Shown piece by piece: positions 43,154 to 51,919 of a stretch of 51,920 nucleotides of DNA (its first letter is position 1; each line of letters opens with the position of its first letter). This DNA comes from Spirochaetales bacterium. Its GTDB lineage: Bacteria > Spirochaetota > Spirochaetia > Sphaerochaetales > Sphaerochaetaceae. Where the stretch lies: assembly GCA_018433865.1 (NCBI GenBank), contig JAHDQJ010000021.1:1-51920 (forward strand), read 5' to 3'. The notes beneath the pieces are model-generated. The model did no database searches. It was not told the origin of the DNA and saw only the letters and a list, made by a program, of their open reading frames with translations. A program made the position numbers and the translations under genes.

Positions 43154-44332
43154 CTACGCTTGGTCGTACCCGACTTTTCCCGTTCTCTTGTGCGCGTACA
43201 TCGCAGCATCGGCTTTCCTGAGCAAACTCTCACCGTCGACGCCGTCATCAGGGTAGATGGCCATGCCGATGGAGGCATCGACTTTGCATGCCACCGTATC
43301 GGTCCTTACGTCATCTTTCATGACGGACCGGATTCTCTCGACAAGGCCCTCTGCGGTCATCCTTTCTTCGATATCCTCCACCAACACTGCAAACTCATCG
43401 CCACCCAATCGCGCGACGAAGTCGGTCTCCCTGAGGCTCCTCACCAACCGCTCTCCCACGGTCACAAGGACCGAATCCCCAACCTCATGGCCATGGGTGT
43501 CGTTGATTCCCTTGAATCCGTCAAGGTCGAGATACAACAGTGCGAAGTTTTTCTGCGCTTGCCCGCTCTTGCGTACCAACTTCTCCAATTTTTCGAAGAA
43601 GCACCTTCGGTTGGGCAGGCCCGTGAGCATGTCATGATTCGCGAATTGTTCCCATTGGCGCGTGGACTCATGCAGACGTTCAGTTTCCTCCTCCAACGCA
43701 CTCAGTGTGGTGAACTTGGCTAGAGCATGGAGGATCGTACCGTAAACGGCCACGCAGAGTGCCACGAGAAGGAGAAGTGGCCATCTCTGTACACTCAGGG
43801 TTTCCATAATGTTATTCGTGTTGTAAAAATAGTAGGAAAGGTTCAGGAACATGCAGAGCAACAGGACCGAGAATACCGGCCAGTTCTCGACAGCCGAGCG
43901 ATAGGAGAGACGCAGCTGCCGCCTGAAGAGCAGGATCACCGTGAGGTAGAGGACGAACCGGATGATCGTATGTGCATACTCGGGATGCGGGAACAGCTTG
44001 CCGAGGTGGAAACTGAGGATGATGATCATCATTGCGAAATTGATGGCAGTGAGGAAGGAAAAGCACCACTGCATGATGCTCAACCGTGTCAGCGGCTTGA
44101 TGGCGAGGGTAACCAAGATGAACAGGATGATGCTGAAATGCGACAAGGCGGTAAGGTCTCTGTACAGGTAGAACCAGAGGGTACTTGCCATGTAGATGGC
44201 GAAGACAGACACGGCGAAAAGCACGGTTCCCTTGCGCCCGAATCGTGGTCTCATCAGGGTGAGCAGCAACAATACATACATGACTATCGAGACGCTCCCC
44301 CGAAGGATATTGCTGACAAGCTCGGTTCCCAT
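43154..44332 (-). CDS. Membrane-bound diguanylate cyclase (GGDEF)
   Basis: The 392-residue protein has six or seven membrane helices (residues 10-205), a short coiled linker (about 212-230) and a complete GGDEF domain. [12 protein letters not shown] starts the domain, the active site is GGDEF at 310-314, and the allosteric RxxD site is RETD at 301-304. It should make cyclic di-GMP and be inhibited by its product; the membrane part probably senses an unknown signal. GAAGGAG lies five bases before ATG 44332. Confidence 0.9.
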   Translation of the reverse strand: MGTELVSNILRGSVSIVMYVLLLLTLMRPRFGRKGTVLFAVSVFAIYMASTLWFYLYRDLTALSHFSIILFILVTLAIKPLTRLSIMQWCFSFLTAINFAMMIIILSFHLGKLFPHPEYAHTIIRFVLYLTVILLFRRQLRLSYRSAVENWPVFSVLLLCMFLNLSYYFYNTNNIMETLSVQRWPLLLLVALCVAVYGTILHALAKFTTLSALEEETERLHESTRQWEQFANHDMLTGLPNRRCFFEKLEKLVRKSGQAQKNFALLYLDLDGFKGINDTHGHEVGDSVLVTVGERLVRSLRETDFVARLGGDEFAVLVEDIEERMTAEGLVERIRSVMKDDVRTDTVACKVDASIGMAIYPDDGVDGESLLRKADAAMYAHKRTGKVGYDQA

Positions 44333-44374
44333 TGACACTCCTTCACGAGGTGACCCTGATTCGGCCTCAATGCG

Positions 44375-44404
44375 ATTGTAGCGGATTGTATGCTCATGCG
44401 ACAA
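44375..44404 (-). promoter_or_regulatory. Diguanylate cyclase promoter
   Basis: Minus strand TTGTCG (44399-44404), 18-base spacer, TACAAT (44375-44380), about 40 bases before ATG 44332. Confidence 0.5.
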
Positions 44405-44655
44405 CAGGATATTTATGTGAATTGCCGTGCTCCTTTCCGAAGCATTCGTGTCGCCCGGCGGGTATTTCTCATGTCGGCATCCGAAGAGGTGCGGGAAAAG
44501 GAGTGCCGATGCACAGCATGGATTCCATCCGCATTGCTGAAGTATAGTCAACATAAAAATATACAATAATACGAAATAGGGAAATCTTCATTGCTAAGGA
44601 AAAGAAAGAGTAATCAGTAGGAGCTTGCCTCTTCGAGGTGTGCCAGTTCTGACTG

Positions 44656-44684
44656 TTGAACAATATATTACCGAGTGATACACT
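44656..44684 (+). promoter_or_regulatory. ktrBA promoter giving a nearly leaderless transcript
   Basis: TTGAAC (44656-44661), exactly 17 bases, TACACT (44679-44684), then ten bases to ATG 44695. The in-frame TTG at 44656 is part of the -35 and cannot be the start. Confidence 0.6.
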
Positions 44685-44694
44685 TCGGCACATC

Positions 44695-45996
44695 ATGATG
44701 ATACAGAAGCGCAGCAAATTGCCTCCGAGCCAGTATCTCATAGTTGGCTTTTTGGTCATCATTTTCCTCGGTTCCATACTCCTCTCCCTCCCATTCGCGC
44801 ATCGCCCAGGAATCCGTCTCCCATACGTCGACGCCCTGTTCACCTCGGTCAGCGCCGTATGCGTGACCGGACTTGTCACAGTCGACGTAGCCGCAACATT
44901 CAACCTGTTCGGACGTGCCGTCATCGCAATCCTCATCTTGCTCGGGGGAATGGGGTTCGCGGCAGTCATCATGTATATCGTGCTCTTGCTCGGATGGGAT
45001 GTCGGCATTTCCCAGCGGAACCTGCTGAGCGAGGCGTACAACCTGGGAACGTTGCGGGGAACGTTGGTGGTGGTGAAGACGGTGGTGCTCGCATCATTTT
45101 CCTTCCAGATTGTCGGAACCATAGTTGGATTTTTGGTGTTCAGGCACGATTATGCGCCTTTGGATGCACTCGGGCACAGCCTGTTCCATGCAATCTCCGC
45201 GTTCAATAATGCCGGGTTCGATCTCATGGGAGATTTCAAGAGCATGATGGATTACGATCAGGATGTGTTGCTGAATATCCTGACCATGGTCCTGATCATC
45301 TCGGGAGGCCTGGGATTCTTTGCCTTGAGTGACATCTACAGGAAGCGTTGGAACTTCAGGAAGTTTGCCATGCACACGAAGATCGTGTTGCTGATGACCG
45401 CGATCCTCATCGTGCTCGGGACGGTTGCGATCCTCTTCCTGGAACGGGTGGATCTCCTGTCGGCACTCTTCTTGAGCGTCACTTCCAGGACAGCCGGATT
45501 CAACACGATAGACACCGGTGCACTCTCCTCTTCGGGACTGTTCTTTGTCATGTTGCTCATGTTCGTGGGAGCCTCGCCCGGGTCTACCGGTGGAGGAATC
45601 AAGACCACAACGGCCTTTGCCATGTGGCTGAGCCTCTTGAGCCTCGCTTTTGGCAAGCAGCCGGCAGCATTCAGAAGAAGGATCCCCGACGACAACATCC
45701 TGAAGGCGTTCCAGGTGCTCATGCTGGCATTGCTCACCGTACTGACCGGGACGTTGGTCCTCGCGTTCCTGGAACACGATTCATTCGATTTCATACAGGT
45801 TGCCTTCGAGGCAGTATCGGCGTTCGCGACGGTCGGGCTATCGACCGGCATCACTACCCAGATCGGCAACGACTCAAAGCTGGTGCTCATGGCCCTGATG
45901 TTCATCGGACGGCTCGGACCGATCACGATCGCGACCAGCCTCAAGACCAAGGAGGCGAAAGTCAGGCACGTGGAGGAACGGATATTCATCGGTTGA
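44695..45996 (+). CDS. ktrB: KtrB-type potassium uptake channel subunit
   Basis: The 433-residue membrane protein has the four pore repeats of the TrkH/KtrB family, each with its selectivity glycine: SAVCVTGL, SAFNNAGF, SRTAGFNT and SAFATVGLS. The gating-loop region GASPGSTGGGIKTTT (about 298-312) is also conserved. It forms the K+ channel of the Ktr system, working with the cytoplasmic ring protein encoded next. The short form without extra N-terminal helices favours KtrB over TrkH. The start at 44695 (or the adjacent ATG 44698) is set by the promoter. The gap to ktrA is 19 bases. Confidence 0.92.
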   Translation: MMIQKRSKLPPSQYLIVGFLVIIFLGSILLSLPFAHRPGIRLPYVDALFTSVSAVCVTGLVTVDVAATFNLFGRAVIAILILLGGMGFAAVIMYIVLLLGWDVGISQRNLLSEAYNLGTLRGTLVVVKTVVLASFSFQIVGTIVGFLVFRHDYAPLDALGHSLFHAISAFNNAGFDLMGDFKSMMDYDQDVLLNILTMVLIISGGLGFFALSDIYRKRWNFRKFAMHTKIVLLMTAILIVLGTVAILFLERVDLLSALFLSVTSRTAGFNTIDTGALSSSGLFFVMLLMFVGASPGSTGGGIKTTTAFAMWLSLLSLAFGKQPAAFRRRIPDDNILKAFQVLMLALLTVLTGTLVLAFLEHDSFDFIQVAFEAVSAFATVGLSTGITTQIGNDSKLVLMALMFIGRLGPITIATSLKTKEAKVRHVEERIFIG

Positions 45997-46015
45997 AGAC
46001 CGATAAGGAGATGAG

Positions 46016-46693
46016 ATGAAACATTCTGGGCATGACGCCAATTCATTCGGCATCATCGGATTGGGCAAGTTCGGCCTGGCGCTCGCCAAGGAACTGGTGA
46101 AAGCAGGAAGGGATGTGGTGGTATTGGAGAAAGATGAGTCGAAACTCGACGTTGTAAAGGGCATGATCGAACACCTGTATCCCATCGAGCAGATCACTCA
46201 GGACATCCTGGTGGACACCGGCATCTCCCATTGCGGTACAGTCGTGGTCTGCATCGGCAAGGACATCGAGAGCAACATACTGACAACCCTCAACTTGCTG
46301 GAACTCGGGATACCCCGGGTGATCAGCAAGGCCATGAGCGAGGATCATGGCCGCGTGCTGCGGAAGATCGGAGCGGAGGTGGTGTTTCCCGAGACCGAGA
46401 TGGGCTTGCGGTTGGCACGTTCGCTCATCACGCTGCGCACGCTGGATTTCCTCGAACTCGCCGAGGACATCTCGATCGCCGAGGTGCTGCTCTCCAAGCA
46501 TTTCGACAACAAGACCGTCGAGCAATTGAATTTCAGGAAGCGGTTCAAATTGAACATCATTGCCATCACCCATGAGAACCAGACGGAAGTGGACATATCC
46601 GCTGAGACCTTGCTCCATGCGAATGACGAGATCGTCGTGATCGGCAGGAATGAAGACTTGCACCATCTCCAGGAATACAACAATCGAGCTTGA
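46016..46693 (+). CDS. ktrA: KtrA-type RCK regulatory subunit
   Basis: The 225-residue cytoplasmic protein has an RCK-N nucleotide-binding domain with FGIIGLGKFGLALAKEL (G-x-G-x-x-G) and VVLEKDE, and a C-terminal RCK-C domain (about 145-220, ISIAEVLLSKHF onward), which in relatives binds cyclic di-AMP. It forms the gating ring on KtrB, opening with ATP and closing with ADP. AAGGAG lies upstream of the ATG. It completes the ktrB-ktrA operon. Confidence 0.93.
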   Translation: MKHSGHDANSFGIIGLGKFGLALAKELVKAGRDVVVLEKDESKLDVVKGMIEHLYPIEQITQDILVDTGISHCGTVVVCIGKDIESNILTTLNLLELGIPRVISKAMSEDHGRVLRKIGAEVVFPETEMGLRLARSLITLRTLDFLELAEDISIAEVLLSKHFDNKTVEQLNFRKRFKLNIIAITHENQTEVDISAETLLHANDEIVVIGRNEDLHHLQEYNNRA

Positions 46694-46722
46694 ACGCATG
46701 ACAGTGCGATCGTCAAGCGGAT

Positions 46723-46926
46723 TCAGTCGATATATGCGGACATCCGCCAAAGGGCGGCTTTTCCCGATGAGATCACAACCGGAAGGTGTTCTCCGATCCC
46801 TACGGTGATGCGCATCTCATCCTCCTGAGGTTCGGGCTCTTGGGTCCCATCAGCATAGGATACCCATACATATTCAGCAAAGTGCTCCGACTTCCTTCCG
46901 GTCTCACGGATATCACCGATGGCCAT
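46723..46926 (-). CDS. Small protein of unknown function
   Basis: A 67-residue acidic protein (MAIGDIRETGRKSEHFAEYVWVSY... SAYID) is preceded by GGAGG eight bases before the ATG, which argues that it is real. No motif is recognised. It is the last intact gene before the decayed region and the island. Confidence 0.5.
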   Translation of the reverse strand: MAIGDIRETGRKSEHFAEYVWVSYADGTQEPEPQEDEMRITVGIGEHLPVVISSGKAALWRMSAYID

Positions 46927-46971
46927 GATGTTGACCTCCTCGACATATCATAATACAACTTGATGACATGT

Positions 46972-47209
46972 TGTAAGAAAATGTTGTGCCATCCTCACCA
47001 GAACCTTCGGATCACGAAAATTCGAGCAGGATATCCCATCCATCTGGAGTGTGGCAAGAGAAGCCGTCAAGATCAAAATTTCCATGAATGGGGTGGAAAC
47101 CCATTCATGGAATCACTTCACCGGCTCCTACAAGGACTTGCGGACGGTGCCGACCAAGGCACTGCGGCTGATTTTCCACCTCTTGAAAATCCAATACCAT
47201 CGGAAGTGA
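46972..47209 (+). pseudogene. Gene remnant lacking a start
   Basis: One frame stays open for about 78 codons to a stop at 47207 and reads like protein (REAVKIKISMNGVETHSW, then FTGSYKDLRTVPTKALRLIF), yet it has no upstream start or ribosome site; the first ATG inside is at 47081. I take it as the 3' end of a broken gene of unknown type. The rest of 46927-47336 holds nothing else that I can support. Confidence 0.35.
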
Positions 47210-47336
47210 GAAACCTTGAATGCGGAGGAACACAATCGGCCTGAAGATGCCGAACTGGAAGCGGACCGGACATAATTACGATTGGTCGGGAATTTGCGAA
47301 GCTTCCATGCAAGCAATCTTCTCATTCGTGATCGTA

Positions 47337-47870
47337 TCAGGGCCTCAAATGCTTGTTTCTCCTCTCCGGTAATATGGCTTGTGCTGATATTCCGATAAAC
47401 ACATCTTCCAACGCCAAGAGACGATGTAGTTCACCTACCTTGGGAGAAAGATTGAGATGTTGTGCCAGTCGTAGAAAATCAAGTCGATTGAGCATGGAGT
47501 GTCTACCACCTAAGGAAAGTGCCGATTCCTCCTTGTCCTCTGGCAGTATCAAGGATGCAGGCAACAGATCGTAGGCAGGGGTGAGGTGATAGTGTCTGCC
47601 GTCCGGAGCATAGAGCGAAAGGTTTTTCCAATGCATGCGGGAGTTCGCGGTAATGAAGCAGAACTCCGGCAGATGCCAAAAATTGGTGATGTCAAGCATG
47701 TTTTGACTGGAGAATGTGTTGATAAGTTTGCCGCATTGCCCGTAGGACCCTTTATATTCTTCCTCAGTCAGTCGGGATGAGAGTTGACAGAAATCTTCCA
47801 TTGGAAGTTTATGCATGTCCTGCCTTATCATGACTCTGTCAATCCCGAACGGTTTCTTGGGCACCAGCCG
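47337..47870 (-). pseudogene. HipA-like kinase C-terminal remnant
   Basis: The last 175 or so residues match the HipA C-terminal kinase region: LPMEDFCQLSSRLTEEEYKGSY, FCFITANSRMHWKNLSLY (where HipA has the catalytic GNADMHLKNFSL), and LTPAYDLLPASLILPEDKEE. The catalytic Asp position of D-M-H is Arg (SRMHWKN), so it would be inactive. Upstream of about 47870 the frame no longer resembles HipA, and no start exists there, so the N-terminal half is lost. A relic of a HipBA-type toxin-antitoxin locus. Confidence 0.7.
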
Positions 47871-48129
47871 ATATCGAGGTCGAAGAGCACGGAAACAAGG
47901 GCCGAAAGAGCATCCGTTACAACGACAAGAAGGCTGTGGACAGGACGGAGATAACGACCGAACCCGTACACTGAATGACATTTCACTCATGCGAGAAGGA
48001 AGTCTTACGTCATAAACGCCTTGTACACCTGAAGCAGAAAAGCTCTTTCTTTCGTAATCTAGATGTCGGTGCCTTACAAAAGAGGTGCTGGAAAAGGAGA
48101 GTCTATGAACAACTTGAATTCCATTCTGA
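47871..48129. other. Decayed segment before the symE promoter
   Basis: No intact gene. A plus-strand frame ending at 47974 (EEHGNKGRKSIRYNDKKAVD) reads like a protein tail but has no start, so it may be another remnant or chance. Confidence 0.3.
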
Positions 48130-48157
48130 TTGACGTTTGTATTTTTAATTCTATAAA
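48130..48157 (+). promoter_or_regulatory. Promoter of the symE-like gene
   Basis: TTGACG (48130-48135), 16-base spacer, TATAAA (48152-48157), 50 bases before the ATG at 48208. Confidence 0.5.
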
Positions 48158-48207
48158 ATATAACGAGATAGCAGTGTATTGCTATGATTTGAATAGGGGA
48201 GGTGGCC

Positions 48208-48543
48208 ATGAATTATCAAGATGATGAATTGATGCAAATCTTTTCAATGTTAGACCTTCACTCGAGATCGGATCGGAGCAATCTAGATAACGTGCTTGAT
48301 GAAATCACCTATTCTGAACAACGTTTTAGCCCCATCAAACGATATCGTTTGGAGACTAAAATACACCGTAAGTTGAAGATCTGTGCCCAAAGCGGCTATA
48401 AATACCAGGCTGTCCCAACAATAAGATTGCAGGGAAAATGGCTTGAACAGCTTGGGTTTTCTGTTGGTCAGGAAATCGATGTCCAATGCGAGCAAGAATA
48501 TCTGATCATTCGTCTGGAAAAAGATCCAAGAATTGTTAAGTAG
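48208..48543 (+). CDS. symE: SymE-like toxin-family protein
   Basis: The 111-residue protein has a polar N-terminal half and a C-terminal SymE-type AbrB-like fold: RKLKICAQSGYKYQAVPTIRLQGKWLEQLGFSVGQEIDVQ (residues about 54-93), ending YLIIRLEKD. E. coli SymE is an SOS-induced endoribonuclease or nucleoid-condensing toxin kept down by an antisense RNA; no such RNA can be shown here. The N-terminal 50 residues are longer than in short SymE forms. GGGGAGG at 48196-48202 sets ATG 48208. Its context (HipA relic, recombinase island) suits a mobile toxin gene. Confidence 0.72.
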   Translation: MNYQDDELMQIFSMLDLHSRSDRSNLDNVLDEITYSEQRFSPIKRYRLETKIHRKLKICAQSGYKYQAVPTIRLQGKWLEQLGFSVGQEIDVQCEQEYLIIRLEKDPRIVK

Positions 48544-48905
48544 CTGATAACCCTAGACCAAAGTAGGCACAAGATTTTGTTCTGGCTATAAGATAGTTTA
48601 ATCTTCGATAACGGCTACCCTCCGACACTTACATATATTTCTAGGGTTAGGCATATCATTTTTGCTAGTTATATCAGCAACTATGTTTGCATCGCGACGC
48701 TGTTTCTGCAGAAATGTCTGGCTTTAAAACCATGGTCTTAAAATCATAAGTAAAATTCTTTACAATAATCAAATATGCGATAGAATAAAAAAAGGAAGCA
48801 AGTTTTTCTTTACATGAACCATTTGTATCTCCCTTGCTAGTGCCTAAGTTGGTTCCTCTACAAGTTGTAATGCTTCCTTCAATATTTAGCACTGAGGAGA
48901 TAAAA
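48544..48905. other. AT-rich intergenic region of the island
   Basis: This 362-base stretch contains no gene that I can support; a minus-strand 80-codon frame lacks a ribosome site. Base composition falls sharply here. It probably carries the promoter of the three-gene operon, but no clear -35/-10 pair was singled out. Confidence 0.45.
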
Positions 48906-49169
48906 ATGGAGTTCATTCATTCAGACTTAGGGTTTGTTTCTAGTGGTACAAATGTTAGGTTTGACCTTTCAGGTAATCAAGCGAATGTAAAATTGATAGA
49001 TGATATTAATTTTAACTATTACAAGACAGGCATGAAATATCATTATGTCGGAGGCCTCGCTCAAAAGACTATCGTGACACTTACTGTTCCTAATAGTGGC
49101 CACTGGCATGCTGTTGTAGATATGAATGGTGTTGGTGGAAAGGTCCGTGCTTCTATCTCGGTGATTTAG
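48906..49169 (+). CDS. DUF1883-like protein
   Basis: The 87-residue protein matches the DUF1883 pattern over its full length: MEFIHSDLGFVSSGTNVRFDLSGNQANVKLIDDINFNYYKTG at the start in two blocks, and TVPNSGHWHAVVDMNG near the end. The domain is a small beta-rich unit that in other bacteria can be joined to TIR or other effector domains; here it is alone. GAGGAGA at 48894-48900 sets the ATG. It is followed after 19 bases by the nucleotidyltransferase-like gene and heads a three-gene operon with much lower GC than the core. Confidence 0.7.
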   Translation: MEFIHSDLGFVSSGTNVRFDLSGNQANVKLIDDINFNYYKTGMKYHYVGGLAQKTIVTLTVPNSGHWHAVVDMNGVGGKVRASISVI

Positions 49170-49188
49170 CTCACTAGGTCAATTTAAT

Positions 49189-49803
49189 ATGATGCTAACA
49201 ACCTGCCAATCAATTGATTTTTCAGCGATACCAGAGTGGAATGACGATGCCCTTCTTCCGTTTGTAATAAATGGATATGGAGAAACGGATTTTTCTCACT
49301 CATCCCCTTATAGGTGTTCCATTGAAGCTTTTTATAAAAGGTTTTGCTACACTGATGAACGATTAGAGCTATTCAAAGGTCTCCTAATGTTTAGAAAGTA
49401 TTTATACGAGAATGTTTACTCAATATTACCCAGCATACATGGAATACAATGGGTGGATGGAAGCTTTTGTCAGGATAAAGAATCCTCTTTAAATTTACCC
49501 CCAAACGATATTGATGTATGGACTGCATTCTTCTATGACAGTATACCCTCCGCAGATGAAAAAACTAAAATTACTGCGCTAATAAATCCTATCACTGTAA
49601 AAAAATATTTTATGGACCATTTCAAGGTAGATGCATATTTTACTACTTTTTACAATGATCCCAATTTGTTTGGCGATAGAATGAAGTGGACTGCTTATTG
49701 GTGTGGACTCTGGTCACATAAAAAAGTAACCAATGCCAGAAAAGGCTTTTGCCAGCTTACACTAAGCCCTACAGATGACAGGTTATTATTAAATGAGATA
49801 TAA
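49189..49803 (+). CDS. DUF6932-like nucleotidyltransferase-fold protein
   Basis: The 204-residue protein has WVDGSF followed after 13 residues by PNDIDVW: G91-S92 and D107-x-D109 form the G-S-x(n)-D-x-D signature of minimal nucleotidyltransferases, as in DUF6932. This fold includes MNT antitoxins that AMPylate partner toxins, and defence-system nucleotide synthases. Whether it is active cannot be told. ATG 49189 or 49192 is the start, with only a weak ribosome site. It lies 18 bases before an unknown 295-residue gene in the same AT-rich operon, a common arrangement for two-part toxin-antitoxin or defence units. Confidence 0.6.
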   Translation: MMLTTCQSIDFSAIPEWNDDALLPFVINGYGETDFSHSSPYRCSIEAFYKRFCYTDERLELFKGLLMFRKYLYENVYSILPSIHGIQWVDGSFCQDKESSLNLPPNDIDVWTAFFYDSIPSADEKTKITALINPITVKKYFMDHFKVDAYFTTFYNDPNLFGDRMKWTAYWCGLWSHKKVTNARKGFCQLTLSPTDDRLLLNEI

Positions 49804-49821
49804 TCTTTAAAGAGGTTTAAT

Positions 49822-50709
49822 ATGAACTATAAGGAATATATCAACTCGAAGAACCTAATTAAAAGGTTAAAGAGTGAGGTCCTATTAATTCCTGAGGAAT
49901 TAAGCCTTGAAAGAGGGAATCTTGAATGGTTAATATATCAAGAGGAAGAAAAACTCGCTGCGATTGATCGAATTCCGGAGCCAATAAAGAATCTTGAATT
50001 GACTTTCAGAGGAAAAGCCGTAAACGGAACAGAATCTATTAATGCCAAGTTCATTTCCAATGTAGCGTCTTCATTCGCTGAAGTGATCAATTTTTTGACA
50101 AAGAGTATTAAAAGTAATGACGGATCTCAGCTAATAATCAAAGATATTGTTAGGGGCTCTTTTGGGTTTGAATTTGAAGCACTTCCTGGTTTGCAATATG
50201 AACTTTTCGAGAGTAACACTGAAAGATCACTCGCAATGTTTCAAGATTACCTAAACCACTTAATTAATGATGATGACGATGCATTAGATAGTTTTCTTGT
50301 TGAATCGAACCCCACATTGATAACAAAATTAAAGAACTTCTTTACGGTAAACTCAAAATATGAAAGCTGGTTTGTAAGTAATTTTTCAGGAAATAAATTG
50401 GATACAAAAAACAAGGAAGGAATTGACGCTATAATTTCAAGGATTTCATTACCACCTGATGAATGCGAGATCATACTCAATGGATTTTTCCATGGTTGCT
50501 TACCTAGCGCAAGAAGGTTTGATTTTATTGTCTCTGAAGAATCATATTCAATAAAGATTAGCTCATCGATTCAACTCGATCAAGTAGAAGAAATTTTACA
50601 GAAGGATAATGAATCCGCCAAAATTAAGGTTAAGCAAATTTCTCGAGGTGGAAGGAAACCAAAGTATTTATTAGAGAGTTTCGAAAACATTTCATACATA
50701 GAATTGTAA
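49822..50709 (+). CDS. Unknown partner protein of the island operon
   Basis: I do not recognise this 295-residue soluble protein. The first 50 residues are helical and charged (LIKRLKSEVLLIPEELSLERG). The middle has LTFRGKAVNGTESINAKF, then VRGSFGFEFEALPGLQY, and an acidic run INDDDDALD near 150. The end is basic and polar (KIKVKQISRGGRKPKYL). No signal peptide or membrane helix is seen. AAAGAGG at 49809-49815 sets the ATG. Last gene of the DUF1883/DUF6932 operon; its stop is 43 bases from the convergent recombinase. It may be the effector or the specificity part of the module. Confidence 0.6.
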   Translation: MNYKEYINSKNLIKRLKSEVLLIPEELSLERGNLEWLIYQEEEKLAAIDRIPEPIKNLELTFRGKAVNGTESINAKFISNVASSFAEVINFLTKSIKSNDGSQLIIKDIVRGSFGFEFEALPGLQYELFESNTERSLAMFQDYLNHLINDDDDALDSFLVESNPTLITKLKNFFTVNSKYESWFVSNFSGNKLDTKNKEGIDAIISRISLPPDECEIILNGFFHGCLPSARRFDFIVSEESYSIKISSSIQLDQVEEILQKDNESAKIKVKQISRGGRKPKYLLESFENISYIEL

Positions 50710-50752
50710 TGATATAGGCTTCCATGACTCGACCAAAAATCCAAGAAATTTT

Positions 50753-51919
50753 TCAATCCTTTCTTTTTTTGTAGTCGGTATAACACTTTCGGCTGCAATA
50801 TTTTCGGTTGGTGCCATAGGTTACGAACTCCTCACCACAGTTTTGACAAGTAACTTTGTTTGTAGCCCGTCCTTCGCCAGCTTTGAATTTTGCATACCGA
50901 TTCCACCAATCCTGCCTGCATCCGTCCGAACAAAAAATCTTTTTCCTAAAACCGGGGGTATGTTCAAGCTCTTTCCCGCAAGTCTTGCAGAGCACATGTT
51001 CTCCATCTTCTTGTACAGCTGCCTCATTTTCCGAAGTTCTGGAAAGGCAGAAGCTGCGAACCTGTCCACGAGGAAGGTTCAGCATTTCTCCGATCTTCGC
51101 ATAGGACATTCCATCTCGCCGAAGACTACTGATCTCAGTCATCTGTTTCTCTGTGAGAGGAGGGCGTTTCTTTTCCTCTTCGGATAAGTCCACCTTGATT
51201 TCAGATCCATCGCGAAAGATGAATCGGACATCATTTGGAGAATGCACCTTGAGATGGTCAACCAGCCCGCTCCATAGGTCCTCATCAAAACGCACGACCT
51301 GGCTATTCTGCTTCTTGAGATTATCGAAGAATGAAGTTGCAAGTGCTTTCTTGGCTACCTTGTCCTGGATAGTATTGTCGAGCTCCTCTTTGCGTTTCTC
51401 AGCCTGCTCATAGCGTATCTGTAGTGCTTGATACTCTTGAGTATGGGCATATCCATTGGATCTTGAACTGGGTTGTCCACTCGACATTCGCTCCATGAGT
51501 TCGGCTGTAACACTCATGTCAGCTATGAGTGCCGTCCTTTCCCTTTCCAGACCAGCGGTATCGAAAACCGTATCGTAGACAAGCTTCTGTGTTTCAAGGA
51601 TGCTGGATGAATCCTTCAGTAGTCTGTTGACCGCTATCACGAACATTCTCTGGACATCCTGTTCTATCAGATTGCCTGAGGTACATTGGGAGTGTGCCTT
51701 ATCATATTTTCCATTGCATTGCCAAACCACTTTCTGATACTTGCTGTTTGGATGCCATTTCTTCTCTCCAAACCAAGAGCCGCACTGGGCACAGAGGATT
51801 CGTCCTGAAAGCATTCTCCTGCGGTTTCGTCTGCCAGGCATTCCATCGCGCCGTTTCATCTCGGTCTGGACTAGAGCAAACATTTCTTTGGATACGATCG
51901 GTTCATGATGGTCTTCCAC
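50753..51919 (-). CDS. Large serine recombinase, C-terminal part (runs off window)
   Basis: 388 residues of a large serine recombinase are present; the catalytic N-terminal domain lies beyond the right edge. In order: the end of the recombinase domain (EPIVSKEMFALVQTEM), a zinc-ribbon start CAQCGSWFGEKK, a long charged coiled coil (about 115-200), an HTH-like LTEKQMTEISSLRRDGMSYA, and two extra C-terminal zinc fingers (CKTCGKE...FCSDGC and CQNCGEE...YCSRKC). The double finger tail is unusual for the family. It would integrate and excise the island at att sites, which cannot be found without the other end. It faces the three-gene operon. Confidence 0.85.
   Translation of the reverse strand: MEDHHEPIVSKEMFALVQTEMKRRDGMPGRRNRRRMLSGRILCAQCGSWFGEKKWHPNSKYQKVVWQCNGKYDKAHSQCTSGNLIEQDVQRMFVIAVNRLLKDSSSILETQKLVYDTVFDTAGLERERTALIADMSVTAELMERMSSGQPSSRSNGYAHTQEYQALQIRYEQAEKRKEELDNTIQDKVAKKALATSFFDNLKKQNSQVVRFDEDLWSGLVDHLKVHSPNDVRFIFRDGSEIKVDLSEEEKKRPPLTEKQMTEISSLRRDGMSYAKIGEMLNLPRGQVRSFCLSRTSENEAAVQEDGEHVLCKTCGKELEHTPGFRKKIFCSDGCRQDWWNRYAKFKAGEGRATNKVTCQNCGEEFVTYGTNRKYCSRKCYTDYKKRKD

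Larger units (their letters stand above)
44333..44694. other. Divergent intergenic region between the diguanylate cyclase and ktrB
   Basis: This 362-base stretch holds the two promoters listed separately and no supported gene. A 12-codon frame at 44510 with AAAGGAG before it could be a leader peptide but is too short to claim. No potassium or cyclic di-AMP riboswitch consensus was recognised. Confidence 0.5.

Noticed and set aside
44510-44548. 12-codon frame with a good ribosome site
   Set aside because: Too short to support from sequence alone.
44405-44694. Potassium or cyclic di-AMP riboswitch upstream of ktrB
   Set aside because: The sequence does not show the conserved cores that I know, and the likely transcription start is only a few bases before the ATG, leaving no leader.
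48105-48224. 39-codon leader frame with AAGGAG in front of symE
   Set aside because: Its start lies upstream of the best symE promoter, so it would not be on the main transcript; no conserved sequence.
48674-48916. Minus-strand 80-codon frame in the AT-rich gap
   Set aside because: No ribosome site or start context, and a composition expected by chance in AT-rich DNA.
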